64,000 bases of DNA from Gigaspora rosea (Eukaryota; Glomeromycota; Glomeromycetes; Diversisporales; Gigasporaceae): NCBI GenBank assembly GCA_003550325.1, contig QKWP01000437.1:20452-84451 (forward strand), read 5' to 3'. A program made the position numbers and the translations under genes. Each line of letters starts with the position of its first letter. The first letter of the stretch is position 1. Positions 44,700 through 56,948 of this stretch are shown here, piece by piece. The notes under the pieces were generated by a model. It searched no databases. It saw only the letters and a list, made by a program, of their open reading frames with translations, and was not told where the DNA came from.

Positions 44700-45644
44700 C
44701 GCAAAAAAATTCCAGTAGCATATTGTAGTATATAGCTAGGGTTGTATTGGGACTGTTACAGCTGTTTTCAAAAAGATGCAGAAAAAAATTAAAAATCCGG
44801 GAACTATCGTTAATTCTCCATGATACAATAATCTGCATCTTTCCACGCTTTTTGAAAACAGTTGCAAGATACTGTGAAAATTCTGTTACCGGTTATTATA
44901 AAAATCATGTTACAAAACTTATTATTCTCGATCTTACGTATTAATGATTAAACCATGACGACATTAATGCAAATGATCAAAATGTCGCAATAATTGCAGA
45001 TGATCACGGGAATATTGTAATAACATTTACAACGATTCCCACTCTAGATACAATACATTATTAAACAAAAATGTAGTAATAATCTATGACAAACATTACG
45101 ATAAATGTAATCATAGAATATTCGCACGCAACAATTAAGTATTAACAAACTGGCAATATATCCCCAATCATGTAGACGATCAAAAATGTTACAGATTTCT
45201 AGAATATCGTGTAGTAACCACTATTTTAAATTTTTTGAATGATCTAAATGTCGTAATGCGCAGGTAATCAATTAAAACATTTAAACGGACGAACTATAAC
45301 CATTACTTCTACTAAAAAAGGATTCTGCGAAAATCAGCATAGGCCACGCCAAAAACATTAATTAAACCATCCTCACACATTTCCTGTGATCGTACTGGTA
45401 TATTGTAATCGTGAATAAATGGAAATCATTATTCCAACCAAAAAGGAATTTTCAAAAATCAACGTAGTGCATCAAAAAAGTTGAACGGAACCATCCCTCT
45501 CACATTTCATGTGATCGTACTGGTATTATGAATCATTTTTTAATAAAAGTTGGCTAAAATTTAAACCCGATTTTACTTTAAATGGCAAGCCATTGATCGT
45601 AATAATGAAGTATTACAAATGACATCAGATTATCACTTCAATAA
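44700..45644. repeat. repeat-rich intergenic DNA
   Basis: At 44,759-44,780 CAGCTGTTTTCAAAAAG pairs inverted with CTTTTTGAAAACAGTTG at about 44,849-44,865. The stretch 44,876-44,931 matches the window start. A block with AACCATCC..CATTTC.TGTGATCGTACTGGTAT occurs directly twice (45,364-45,408 and 45,487-45,530). No gene. Confidence 0.5.
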
Positions 45645-45701
45645 AGTAAATGATTGGCTTACATGTGCCGCTGCGCGGCACATGTAAGCCAATCATTTAC
45701 T
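45645..45701. repeat. perfect 57-bp palindrome
   Basis: Two 27-bp arms (AGTAAATGATTGGCTTACAT.. and its exact complement) separated by TGC, with a GTGCCGC/GCGGCAC centre. Zero mismatches implies recent origin or selection. No matching flanking duplication is seen. Confidence 0.8.
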
Positions 45702-45954
45702 AAGGAAGATCGAATTTTGCAACATATAATCATCTTATGACCAATTTACGATAAGGTTTTATACATGACATTGTTGGATTGGGTTAGAATGGAAGTTAAT
45801 ACATGATCTAAATGCTGCATAAACCGCCGCATTCTTGATATAAATATATAAACCTCCTAACTAAATTTCACTTCGCTTTAACCTCCTAAAATTAGAAATT
45901 TATGTTACATAAAACAGGTAATGATCATGAGAAAAAAATACACACCAATCAGCT

Positions 45955-46912
45955 TTAAGATTTTGCCTTCGTTTTAGATGCCAGTAAAACCATACACTTA
46001 CGTTCCTGGTATAAGCCCATTTTAGACAGTTGATTCAGAATCACATAATTACGGAATTAACACAAAATTAAAATTAAATATACAATATATCTGGAGAATA
46101 CATCCGATTTCACATATAAACAACACCAGGGCGTAGGATCGATTTTCTGAAAACATGATCTTCTGACGTCAATTAGCCAATTAAAAATCAGGATCAGGTG
46201 TAATGTAAAGAAATTCAAAACAAACGTTTGTTTTTCAAAAATCATATTTATCGCAAGATTTATACTAGCAAATCGTCTTTCTGGCCTAACAAAAAAGTTT
46301 CATCGCACAATTTTGCTATATAATGCTCCTTCTAACCACCAACATGAACCCAAACCCTAACATAAATCAATTTTTTTTCTCAAAGACAATTGATGTCGGA
46401 AGATCACATGTTCGGAAAATCGATCCTAGGCCCTGTCAATTTCTCACATATACGTCATTTCTTGTAAATTTATTTCATATCTCATATTCCTACTTTAGAC
46501 AATTGATTCAGAATCACATAATCACGGAATTAACATAAAATTAAATCTATGATTTAATAAATCGTAATCAAACCAAAACATAACTACAATTATTTAGTTC
46601 AAGTTTTATTTTTTTTAATTCTTTACAAGGTGTAATCTTAACCGATTTGTACATATAGGAATTCCAATTCCAAATTGTCATTATAAGCGTAATCTCACAT
46701 ACAGGAATTCTAATCCAACTCGTCTTGTCATTATGACACATCATCCAGTACGTTATTTCATCCAACATCATTAAAGTTAAGCACGTAAAAGTTCCATGAT
46801 CTGTGTTCCGGTGCACAATCCAATCAACTTTAAGAAACATCTCCCAATCAGATTTGAGATTTTGCTTTCGATTTAGATGCCAGTAAAACCATACACTAAC
46901 GTTCCTGGTATG
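45955..46912. repeat. scrambled copies of one repeat family
   Basis: TTTAGATGCCAGTAAAACCA with following GTTCCTGGTAT occurs at about 45,975 and 46,875. GATTCAGAATCACATAAT occurs at about 46,031 and 46,504. The block 46,085-46,168 (GTAGGATCGATTTTCTGAAA) returns inverted at 46,387-46,460. Near 46,172-46,205 a CCAATTAAAAATCAGGATCA end motif appears, as in the MITE at 63,033. Confidence 0.6.
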
Positions 46913-47483
46913 GCTATTATTTAGTAATAATACATTTATAGCAATTAAACAAAAGCAGGTTTATTTGGTATGATCATCTATGTTGATATCCTGTGAAAAC
47001 TAGAGTATGTAGAATTATAAAAATAAAGGATTTAAAGGGAGGAAACATCTCGATCCCATGACCCATAAAATGAGATTTCCTTCTTGCCATCCGGTATTAC
47101 TTGTTATGTTAGTTATTTTGCTGTTAATACAAGCATCTATTTTGCAGCATTTTATATTCTAAAAAGAAACTATTACTGTACATATGTTTTAAAGAAAAAT
47201 TATTTTTATCATAGGTTTATCAATTCTGCCTTACTTTATAAGGCGCCAATTTATTTATGAATAAATTATAAATAGCTGATTTTCAGATATAGTAGAAGTG
47301 TATGTTTAATTACATAGAAAGAAAAGATTATTGATCTAAGGCTTATACGAGTGTAACAGACAGATCTTTGTGTTTTAATTATAAGAAAAAATTTTAATTT
47401 TATTGCTTCATTCATCTTATGACTAGATACGTATGTACATAAATAAAAATTTATTCATTTATCTAATACATAAGTATATGTTA
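46913..47483. other. intergenic, nothing recognised
   Basis: AT-rich DNA with only short chance ORFs on either strand. No repeat or coding motif identified. Confidence 0.4.
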
Positions 47484-47630
47484 TTGTCCACGAAGTGGGC
47501 ATAACCAAAAATCAATCCCAGATCAGATGATCGGATAATGACGGAAGGGCACTGGCTGAGTGTGCCATTCCGTCATTATCCGATCATCTGATCTGGGGTT
47601 GATTTTTGGTTATGCCCATTTCGCGGACAA
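47484..47630. mobile_element. foldback MITE, TA duplication
   Basis: 147-bp nearly complete palindrome. Left TTGTCCACGAAGTGGGCATA and right complement TTGTCCGCGAAATGGGCATA, continuing through CAGATCAGATGATCGGATAA to a small central loop. TA on both sides (47,482-47,483 and 47,631-47,632). Confidence 0.75.
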
Positions 47631-47970
47631 TAACTGATTTATTCCCAGATTCTTATACTATTTCTTCAAACTAAACTTGCGTATTTCATAAAATTTAGCT
47701 TACTGCAAATCACAAATCATTTTTCGGTTTTTTTTCCTTTCTTTTCTCTCTCTCTTTTTTTTATTTCTTTTTTTTTAGCCAGCGACTTTTACTCTTTTTT
47801 GTAACTAATAGTTTAAAACACTCGTATATCATAAAAAAAGTAAAAAAAGATATATAATCAAAAAGGATTATGAAAATTCCGGATCAGCCCGAATCTGAAA
47901 TATGGGCAATAATCGAGAAGAAATAGTATAGAAGTATAAATAAGAACCGGGGAATAAATATAGTGATTGC

Positions 47971-48186
47971 TATTGGCATCCCCCATTTTTGCTAAAGCCA
48001 CCCTCTAACATGATTCTGACCTTACTGACCTTTCTAACCCTAATCTTAACCCTAACCGTATGATTATATTAAACAAATAGAGTTCATATAGCTTTAATAT
48101 TTCATTTGTTTCGAAGTTTAAAGTTAGGGTCAGAAGGGTTAGAGTTGTAAGTGTGGGTGGCATTAGCAAAAATGGGGATGGCAATA
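47971..48186. mobile_element. MITE with CTATTGGCATCC-type ends
   Basis: The left end is TATTGGCATCCCCCATTTTT and the right complement TATTGCCATCCCCATTTTTG, continuing GCTAA(A/T)GCCACCC. The interior is rich in CCCTAA/TTAGGG variants. The target duplication is not obvious. Confidence 0.55.
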
Positions 48187-48865
48187 GAAGTTTCCTAAAT
48201 ATAATATATAATTTATTACATTTATTATTTAAACAAGAAATAGTACAATAGTCCTCCTGTTGATACAGTAATAGCACCGTAACAGAATTAATTCTATAAA
48301 TTTTGCTGCCAAGTATACCTATTACTGTATTATCAATTACATATTACCAGTGGATACAGATTTGAAGAGCACATTTGAATTAAGATCATAAGGCTCGTTT
48401 AGAACCTTACGGTAATGATAAGCAAACATTATAATATCGAACATTACTATAAAAGAGAATAGTTTTTAGCAGCTTTTTTTTAAAATGATATTATTGATTA
48501 TAATAATCGTACCTCATTTGTCCTTGAAATCTGTGTATCGGTCGAAATGCTTGAATACAACGTGTCTTGTCTCTTCAATGGTTGCGAATCCAAACAATTC
48601 ACCATTTAAGCCATTTACATAGGACTCCATACGGTTTTAAGTTCTGAAAGTATGTAGGTTATATGATACCATTTATTAACTTAGTTCTAGTCATCCATTG
48701 AACATAGGGCATACACCTGATTCTCCTGGTGTTAACCAAAGCATTGGGCTAAGGGCATGTGTGCTTTGACCCATCTTTTTTTTCTTTCTTTTTTGTAATA
48801 GAAAAATGTATCATAATGTTAATGTTAATTATAGATTCGCCCGTTTCACCGATACTATTTCCAGA
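48187..48865. other. intergenic, nothing recognised
   Basis: No gene or clear element. The run of short motifs near 48,560-48,770 has slightly higher GC but no open frame of substance. Confidence 0.35.
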
Positions 48866-48873
48866 TTCATAAC

Positions 48874-49332
48874 TAGTGTTCTGATCCGTCATAAAAATCC
48901 CAACCCGGGTGAACATTAGGTAGTAGAAAAAATTATGCTACGGGTCACCCGCGGGTGATAAAAAAAAAAATTTTATAGTCTAATTTAAAAAAAAAAAAAA
49001 TTACGTTCACTAAAAAAAAATAAAAAATTCTTAAGCCGTTTTGATGCATAATCTGCCATATATCATAAATATATATATTATAAAATGTAAAAATAAAAAA
49101 GTTTTACGCTATTTTCCCAATTTTTGCATTTTCCAATTTTTTGTATTTTTTCAATTTTTGCATTTATTACCTAACCTAACCTAGTCGGGTCACTATTATC
49201 TGACCCGGGTCATGCACGGGTCACCCACCCATGTGGGTGACCCACGGGTGACCCGCGGGTTGACTACCTGGGTGAGCCATAATTTGACTCGAGTCACCCG
49301 CCAACCCGCGGGTGACCTGGGTCAGAACACTA
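48874..49332. mobile_element. hAT-like non-autonomous element
   Basis: Ends TAGTGTTCTGATCC and GGGTCAGAACACTA. TTCATAAC stands on both sides (48,866-48,873 and 49,333-49,340). Subterminal GGGTGACCC/CCCGGGT motifs are dense near the right end. Same terminal family as 28,083-29,661. Confidence 0.8.
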
Positions 49333-49346
49333 TTCATAACCATATG

Positions 49347-49655
49347 CAGTGATGTCATGTCCAATGGTCCAACAACAAAATTGGAAGTTGGATGTTTGGA
49401 TTTGGAATTTACTATATGTCCAATGTCCAATTGGACTTTGGACATCACATGACTTTCGTCACATATGATTGGGCAATATTTGTATTACATTTAATAGACA
49501 AACTACTGCGCTAGTATTATTTAATTTCAACCAATCAAATTTATGGATTAGAGCAGGGTCCAAAGATTTAGGTCCAAGAATCACGATTGGATGTTTGGAT
49601 TGGACGTCCAATCCAAAGGTGTCAAGCGTCCAATTTTGTCCAATGTACATCACTG
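49347..49655. mobile_element. second hAT-like MITE, adjacent insertion
   Basis: Left CAGTGATGTCATGTCCAAT and right complement CAGTGATGTACATTGGACAA. ACCATATG stands on both sides (49,339-49,346 and 49,656-49,663). Its left duplication overlaps the right duplication of the previous element by 2 bp. The interior repeats GTCCAA/TTGGAC. Confidence 0.8.
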
Positions 49656-49663
49656 ACCATATG

Positions 49664-52600
49664 GGCCGATTTAACTCAGCGGCTGTAATAATTCAATAAT
49701 CGATTTATATATTTACACTTATTATGTGTTTACATTGTGCCTTAGACTAACGTCTGCGTCAGGTATCAACAATATGATGTTTGTTTGGCCAGAATTAACA
49801 GATCGACCTAAACTATACAGCTACCCTAGACCAAGCATAATCCTAACCCTAAATGACATCTAACGCAAGTGTTATTCTGAGAAAAAAACATATATAAACA
49901 AGTCACATGTATCACATAACTGCAATAAACTTCTTTACACGTAATTATATGTGATCCGAGAAGTTACTATGTACATAGAAGAGAATTTTAGGATTCATCA
50001 CATCTAATACTGTATTTCATATTTAAACATCAGTCGAGTCAAATAAACTAATGTGTAATGTTAGCTTTAAATTAGGCCAGCCATAACTTTAAATCGGGCT
50101 AATCTTAGTTTTCGAGCAAACAAGATCTATCTACTAATCATACTTTTATGAAAAAGGCAAAATTTTCTAGATCATGTCTGCCAGGATTTAATTAAAATAC
50201 CACCGACAGCTTATTTGTCACAGAGGGCAATTTATCATGTTGTATAATTTGCTTGTGAGTTGGAAAATCTAAAGTCCCAAAAAACCTCAAGATAGCCTGA
50301 GAACATTTAGCATATTCACCGATTAGATTTTTTCGATAAACCATTATACAAACCTCTGCTATAAAGAATAACAAACGAAACCTTCAAATAAAATACTTTT
50401 TTTGGCTTCTATTTGAGATGAATAAGCAATAAAACAGCTACGTCAAGCTGTAAAAGAAGCACTATCACAATTTGTTGAAGCGTTCGGATATTTTCGGGTA
50501 GTGAAGGATCGATTTGTCATTGAACGATCGGTTGTATAATGGTTAAGGGTAGATTTGGAAGCAATTTTCAGAAAACTACCTTTTAACTTACTTTCAGCTT
50601 ATAATTAAAATGCAGATATTAAAATATTCTATACACTTAATTATGGATTAAAAGTAAATTTAAAAGACCGTTGTTGTAAAAACTCATTTTGTAATAAATT
50701 TTAATAGCAAATAGTTCTCGATCATGATTAGCTAATTTTGGGGTGAAACCAAATCAGTGGATATGGATAAGCGACTTTAACATTAATGAAAAATTTTAGT
50801 TTCTAAACTTTAAGTTCAAATTACCATTTGAGACTGACAGCTTGTCTATCACAGAGGGCAATTTATAATGTTGTTTAGTTTGCTTGTGAGATGAAATGTC
50901 TAAAGGTCCCGAAATAAAATCACAATTAGATAAGCAATTTAATTTTACAATTTTAGAGTTCAAACTGCCCATCCGTCACAAAACTTTCTGTCACGTGGTG
51001 TGGCATCCAATCAAAGCAGTCAAACCATTGAAGATCCTTTCAAATTTTTGAAAATTTTTTTTGGTTTTAGCAAAGGTTTCTTAGTAAAAAGTTGATTAAA
51101 CTTAGTAAATTTTTTTTATTTTAATTCTATACTTTAATAAAATTAAAATAAAAAATTCATTGAATTTGGTTAGAGGGAATTGGAGAAATCTTCACTAAAA
51201 GTTTTAAAAAACACCGAACATCTTAAAAAAAAAAAACTAAAAAATTGTGGCAAATGTTTTTTTAATTTAAATGAAGATTTCTTAACAACCATTGATTCGA
51301 ATTTGATGGTTTTTTTTTTATTTTAATTTTGCAAGTTTATAGAAAAAATTATTGAAATTGGATGGGTTATCATTGAGAAAGTTTAATAAAAATTTTTTAA
51401 AAAAATTAGCTGCAGCATCTTTTTATAAGTGCCTAAGCTTTGAATGAAGATTATCTGGCTCTTATTTGAACAAATTCAATCAGTTTTTTTATTTATTTTG
51501 ACTCTATAAGTTTATAGAATTATTGCAGTTTTCAAAATCCTGTATCTTTATATATACTTGTTTGCCAAATCTGAACAAAACCCAATCCCCTAAAAAATGA
51601 TTGCTATTTATAAAAAATTAAATCAAACAAATAATTTTAAAATTTTACAAATATATTATCTATAGCTATAAGAATATGCTTAATTTATTTTAGGCTTTGA
51701 GTTCTTGGTATTGGAGTTTTCTGTGTCACCCGACGCTTGTATGGAGCTGAGTGACTTGTCGATCCGCTTTTAAAATCGATTTTAATCAAAACCGGTTCAA
51801 AACTTACAACACCACCCAATAAGTTTCGAAATAAAATTTTGGGTTGTTAGTGTATTGCTACTAGCTTAAGATTAGAATGTACAATATATATCAAAATTTT
51901 ACAAGGAAAATTTTTTACTAATGCGCAGAAGGCGCTTTCATAGACTAAATTTCGAGCTATAAGCGATTTTTGACAAAGCGAACGTTTGTTTTGAATTTTT
52001 CTGATCGTGCTACTTGAAATTTGAATGGCTGTTGAAATTTTTTATAGTGGTGATTTTTTTTACCTCGTTGTTCAAAACTCTACATATATCACATGCTTTT
52101 TATTGGCCAGAAATCATATACTTTCTGAAAATCGTAAAAAATTTGGCAAAATACAAAATTTGGAAAGATTTGAAAAATTCATTTCCAAAATTTTCTATTC
52201 TCTCACCCTAACCCAAGCCAAACAAACCAAAATTCTATTTCGAAGCAGTTTTGAAATGTTTTTGGGTAGCGATTCTACTCTTGTGATAGTAGCTATATGA
52301 ATGTATTTCAAGCCTTTGGCAATATCCATAGTTATTTTTACTTTATACTCACAGCCTCCTCTCAAGGTTCAAGGTATCTTCTTTTTTCAAATGTTCCTAA
52401 GATTTTTATTGTAGCAATACTGAAGTACCATAGAATGAAATTTCCTGGAAGGTTCTAAATAACAAGATGTAATGATTAAATAAAAGAAAAATTTCCAGAA
52501 ACAAATATCATTGCTTGATAGACTCAGTAATATCATAAATCCTGATTACGTTTTTTCATTGTTGGTATTAGAGTCAATGTTTTTTAAATTCGCAATCTAT

Positions 52601-52744
52601 TGATTCACAAGTTCAAGTACTTCAAAATAAATAAAAGAATACGATTTTGATATAGTTTACTGAATAAAGTACCTCTTTATGCAATTTCTTGTAATACTCA
52701 TTATTATCGCTTTCTTTAAATATTTGAGGACATGGTGGGTATCT
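49664..52744. other. intergenic with duplicated coding-like scraps
   Basis: A block of about 75 bp (GACAGCTTATTTGTCACAGA.. to TCTAAAGTCCC) at 50,206-50,280 recurs at 50,837-50,910. The minus strand at 50,192-50,374 and the plus strand at about 50,420-50,540 look coding (below). The rest, 50,950-52,740, is AT-rich with CCCTAACCC near 52,204 and no gene. Confidence 0.4.
50192..50540. pseudogene. coding-like fragments of unknown family
   Basis: Minus strand: FIAEVCIMVYRKNLIGEYAK then CSQAILRFFGTLDFPTHKQI, 60 codons. Plus strand at about 50,425-50,540: KQLRQAVKEALSQFVEAF then GYFRVVKDRFVIERSVV and a stop. Both have balanced composition, unlike the flanks. I do not recognise either; probably remnants of a broken gene. 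Confidence 0.3.
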
Positions 52745-52905
52745 GTAAGGTAGTGAATGGGCCGGGCTAAACCCGGAAAATTATTGGCCTGGCCTGGCTT
52801 GGGCCTAATTTGGGCCCACATTTTGAGCCCGTAAATTTTTGGGCCGGGCCTGTGTTAGGCCGTTAAAATATCAGGCCCAATGGGCTTATTATAATATTGG
52901 GGTAG
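52745..52905. repeat. GGGCC-rich repeat patch
   Basis: About 12 copies of GGGCC/GGCCC/GCCTG-type motifs (for example ATGGGCCGGGCTAAACCCGG) within 160 bp of otherwise AT-rich DNA. Subterminal parts of hAT elements look like this, but no opposite end was found. Confidence 0.5.
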
Positions 52906-55900
52906 CTGTGTACGCTAACATTATATAAGTACATCTTAAAATTGGCAATAACTTCGTTCGAACTATTAATTTGTGTTAAATTGGTTCATTAATAGGTTCA
53001 TTTTATAAATCCAATATAATCAACCCTGGACATAACGAACTAAATTTTAAATTCATAGCATCAAATTTGGAAAGTGTAGAATTCGTATATTCAATGTTAT
53101 TTGTACAATTTAATTCAAGCTTCACAATTTATTTTAAATCTGTTCACGATTATTATTTAGTAATAGAGTTTATCTTTGTGAATATATTTAACTATTTATT
53201 TTGGTCTAATAATAGTAGTTTTGTCACTTAGAAAACAATTAAGAAAGCTTTCCTTTCCAAAAAAAACATAATAACAAAACCAATAATAATAATAAAGATT
53301 CGATAAAACATGAAAAATTAAACTTTGCAAAAAAGTTTAAATTTCCGGAGAATTGTAAGGCCAAAATATTATGTGACTGCGCTCTCGACTGGTGATAACG
53401 CTGGGACTTTTGTAAATATAGGCTGTTAATGTTAGATCCAGGGAATTTGTGATAAAATATAAAGCTAATAACAAATCTTATTCGAAAGGCCTAATTATGA
53501 TATGAGTATACCGGTAAACTCTATTTCAAAAGCTAGAGATCTGAATAAGTTACATTTCTACTTATCTACTAAAGGTTCTGATTTTAATAGCTTATTTAAA
53601 TAAGTGAATTAATAATAAACATTTACTAGTCATTAATGTTTAAACAAAAAGGCAAATAAAAAAGAATTAAATATTATATAATTGAATAAATATTATTTAT
53701 ACTAGGGGTTATCAATATCCACCTTATACACTATCGGTCACATTGCACTAATACTAGGGGCCACCTTATATACTATTGGTCACGTAATACTAATAATCAC
53801 GGAGTTTATTTTTGACAGATAAATATGAAGTTCGATCATAACTTGATTGAACTTTTCTTACTTTCGTTCTCTTTCTTTGTGTAACAAACAAGTAAATAGA
53901 AAGGTGAGTATGAGAAAATGTGAAGCGATAATAAAAGAAATTATTTTTTAATACGTTCTTTTTTTTTAGGATTACGCGATTTTTTCTTTACGTACCTTTG
54001 AAACTCTAATAACGAACGTAAAAGCAGAGAAAAATTGGTTGATAACCAAGAAAGGGTGCGTATATATGGATTTTTGAACAAATTTATAGTAATGTTTTTG
54101 AAATTTTTCTTTTATTGTTTTATTATTAACTTATCAAATTTATTTTTTAGGTTTTACGCGTTTTTCGTTATGTACTTTTAAAACGTCCGATTAGAGTTCT
54201 TGTTGAGATTTTAGAGTGAGCGCTAGTAATGTCCGAGTGCTAATTATGTTGTTCTTTAGACCTTAGGGTTGGGTGAGTGCTACTAATGTTGTCCTCTTAG
54301 GTTAGAGGTTTTTTTTAGGAAAATATCATAGATTAAAAACACTTTTTTTAGATTAATCAAATCTTTTTTGTATGCTGTTGAAGCTACATACATGCATATG
54401 TTCATATGTACGTACGTACGTACGTACGTACAGTACATACATATATATGTACATTTGTATGTATGTTCATACGTATGCGCTAATCTTTAACCTGATTTTG
54501 GAAAAATTAGAACTAAATAATTCTACACATTTGATGCTCAAAAAATTTAAGTAAGTAAAGATCGTTGCAGATGCACCAATCAGATGATCCATACTAATTA
54601 AACAATCAAATTTTTAAAATAACAAAAGCATACGCTAGGGTTAGAATTATGACTAAAGTTAGAGCTTATCTTATGTTAAAATTTTAAAGAGAATTTTTTT
54701 TGTTAATGCGCAGTAGATATTATAGAGATCGATTGTTAAAAAAGGTTGATTGGTGCGTTTGCAATGATCTTTCATGGTCCTACTGGGGTAGCTATACCTG
54801 AAAAGCTTTGCTTAATAGCCAAAATATTAATATATATTAGCGTTAAATATAGCACAAGATTCAAAATTAACATACTTTTTTTTTTGTTAGTGTGTAAAAG
54901 CAGGGTTTATAGTCAAGATTTTAGTTACTATGGCATTAGTTTTTTAATTAATATGCAAAAGTGTTGTAATAGTTAGATTCTTATATTGAATATATACTAT
55001 ATATTACCATATAATTTATATATATGTATGTTTTGAAATTTAATTGGTTAATTTAAGATAGGATATTAATAGCCCCTGGTATTAATTATATTCATTCTAT
55101 ATAATTTATATTAAATAATTGGAAATTTTACTTAGTATTTGTGATGTACCTCGCAAAATATAATGACATCCTCATGCAAATTATTATATCATACCTCACG
55201 CGAAGTAAATCTTTAATTAAAAATGTTGCAGTTTATATTATAGTCTAAGACTTCACTGAAATCAGAATTTTGCCTTGGATGACGTTACATCGCATTTCGC
55301 ACGAAGTCATATGATTTGTGGATTGTATGCTAATTTTACCTCGCGCAAGATACATCTCTATGGAAGATGCTCTCTTCATGCTACGTTTGTCATACCCCGA
55401 CGCACTGATCAAGGTAGAATAGCTGTTAAAAATAGAAAAAAACTCATGTCTGATAGAAATAAGATAATTCTAATATAAACTAACATAACTTGACACATTC
55501 TACGTTTCACCAGAATAGTGAATAAATTTTGTAAGAAAATTTTTGCATAAAATTTTTACAGAAATTCACATAATTCAAATGTCAACAAACTCAATCAGAT
55601 AATGTGTCACAGAATAATGAATAAGTTCTGTAATACGATTTTTTTTGCTCTTTTAACATATCCTTTCAGTATCTCCGTTTCTGGTCTCAACATAACAATG
55701 TTGTGCAGTTCTTATCATACAATATTTTGATGCTGGCGCTGCGCGGGGTTTCGTGTCGCGCAACTATCCTTATCTTTAGCTTGTCAATAAGTAAAATATG
55801 CTACATGATTTTAATACATAAAAAACTGCAGTAATAATTACCGTCAGTGTTTGTATAGCACGTATAGTGCATTTCACCTAATGACAACATATTTTATATA

Positions 55901-55986
55901 TAGGCGTCAATTTTTGGTTGCGGTATAATGTAAGTAACCAATAAAATGCAGAAAACTAGATACAACTTTGAATTTTATTAATAAAT
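52906..55986. other. intergenic; short tandem repeats only
   Basis: 53,704-53,800 holds two direct copies of ACTAGGGG..CACCTTATA..TATTGGTCAC. Near 53,970 and 54,150 an AGG.TTACGCG.TTTTT block is duplicated. 54,395-54,435 is a (GTAC)n microsatellite. Around 55,130-55,330 several CTCGC(A/G)(A/C)-type motifs recur. No gene is supported. Confidence 0.4.
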
Positions 55987-56213
55987 GTGCGGATGATCGT
56001 GAAATCGGATGATGGTGAAATTTGGGGTCTCAATTTGAAAATATAAATCTTACCAAAATCCACCTATACTATTTTATTAATAACCCTAACCCTAAATCCT
56101 AATTCAACCATAAAAAAAAATTAAACAACAAAAAAGGCCCTAAAAATTTTTAAAAATCGTACATAAAATAGATTCAAATTTCACCATCATCCAATTTCAT
56201 GATCATCCGTGAC
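55987..56213. mobile_element. MITE with CGGATGATCGTGAAAT ends
   Basis: Left CGGATGATCGTGAAATCGGA and right complement CGGATGATCATGAAATTGGA, continuing TGATGGTGAAATTTG. AATAAAT stands outside both ends (55,980-55,986 and 56,214-56,220). The interior contains CCCTAACCCTAA. Related to the intronic MITE at 32,872-33,010. Confidence 0.65.
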
Positions 56214-56948
56214 AATAAATTTTAAAAGTTTGTTAATTAGTAGTCCGCAGTTAAAGGGAACAAATTTCATAGTAAAAATCGGCGGGCATGTGACTATTAC
56301 CTTATATAGTAAGTGGAACGTCATGTGCTTCAATTCATAAGAAAAAACTCTATAGTAAACAATTGAAAAATACTCGTATCTTATGATCTATCAAACCGAT
56401 TTTTGATGATTTTACTACCATTAGAATCACAAGAATTTGCTCTACAACTTTCAATTAAGCAATAAGAAAGAGTTACTTAATAAAAAAATTACTTTTATAT
56501 GTAAGCAAGCCCCATTCGCACACTATAGAAATTTACTATTAAATTCCGCCGTGATTTATTATAAAATGTCGATCATTTTATACCCTTTATCTGCGATCTT
56601 CCACTTAATTTATTTAAAATTTGTTATTGTTTTTTTTATATATAAGCGCCAAAGTTTTAAACCATATATAATTTTTTTAAAAACAAAAGATACTAAAAAT
56701 TTTTTTGTGAATTTAATATTTAAACAAATGGTTATTAAATATATAGTATTTTTTTAATTTGGTTTAGTTTAAAAAGTTATAAAAATTTTAAAAATTTTAT
56801 AATTAACCTTTCGTGAAATACACTGCACGTGCTTGACGGATAAATAGTAATTATCGGATGATTCTCATCTATAATTCTATATCATTGGTGCATAATTAAC
56901 ATTAACCATCCAAATTTTCAAATTTTCAATAATCGAACAAAATTTTAT
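56214..56948. other. 3' flank of LRR-kinase gene, nothing recognised
   Basis: AT-rich. A 106-codon plus-strand open frame at 56,437-56,757 has hydrophobic, low-complexity composition and no domain; I treat it as chance. Confidence 0.35.

Noticed and set aside
49469-49699. 76-codon plus and 64-codon minus open frames
   Set aside because: They overlap each other inside and across the hAT-like MITE ends; composition follows the GTCCAA repeats.
54372-54554. Small ORF with repeated CSYVRTYVRTY
   Set aside because: It is a translation of the (GTAC)n microsatellite.
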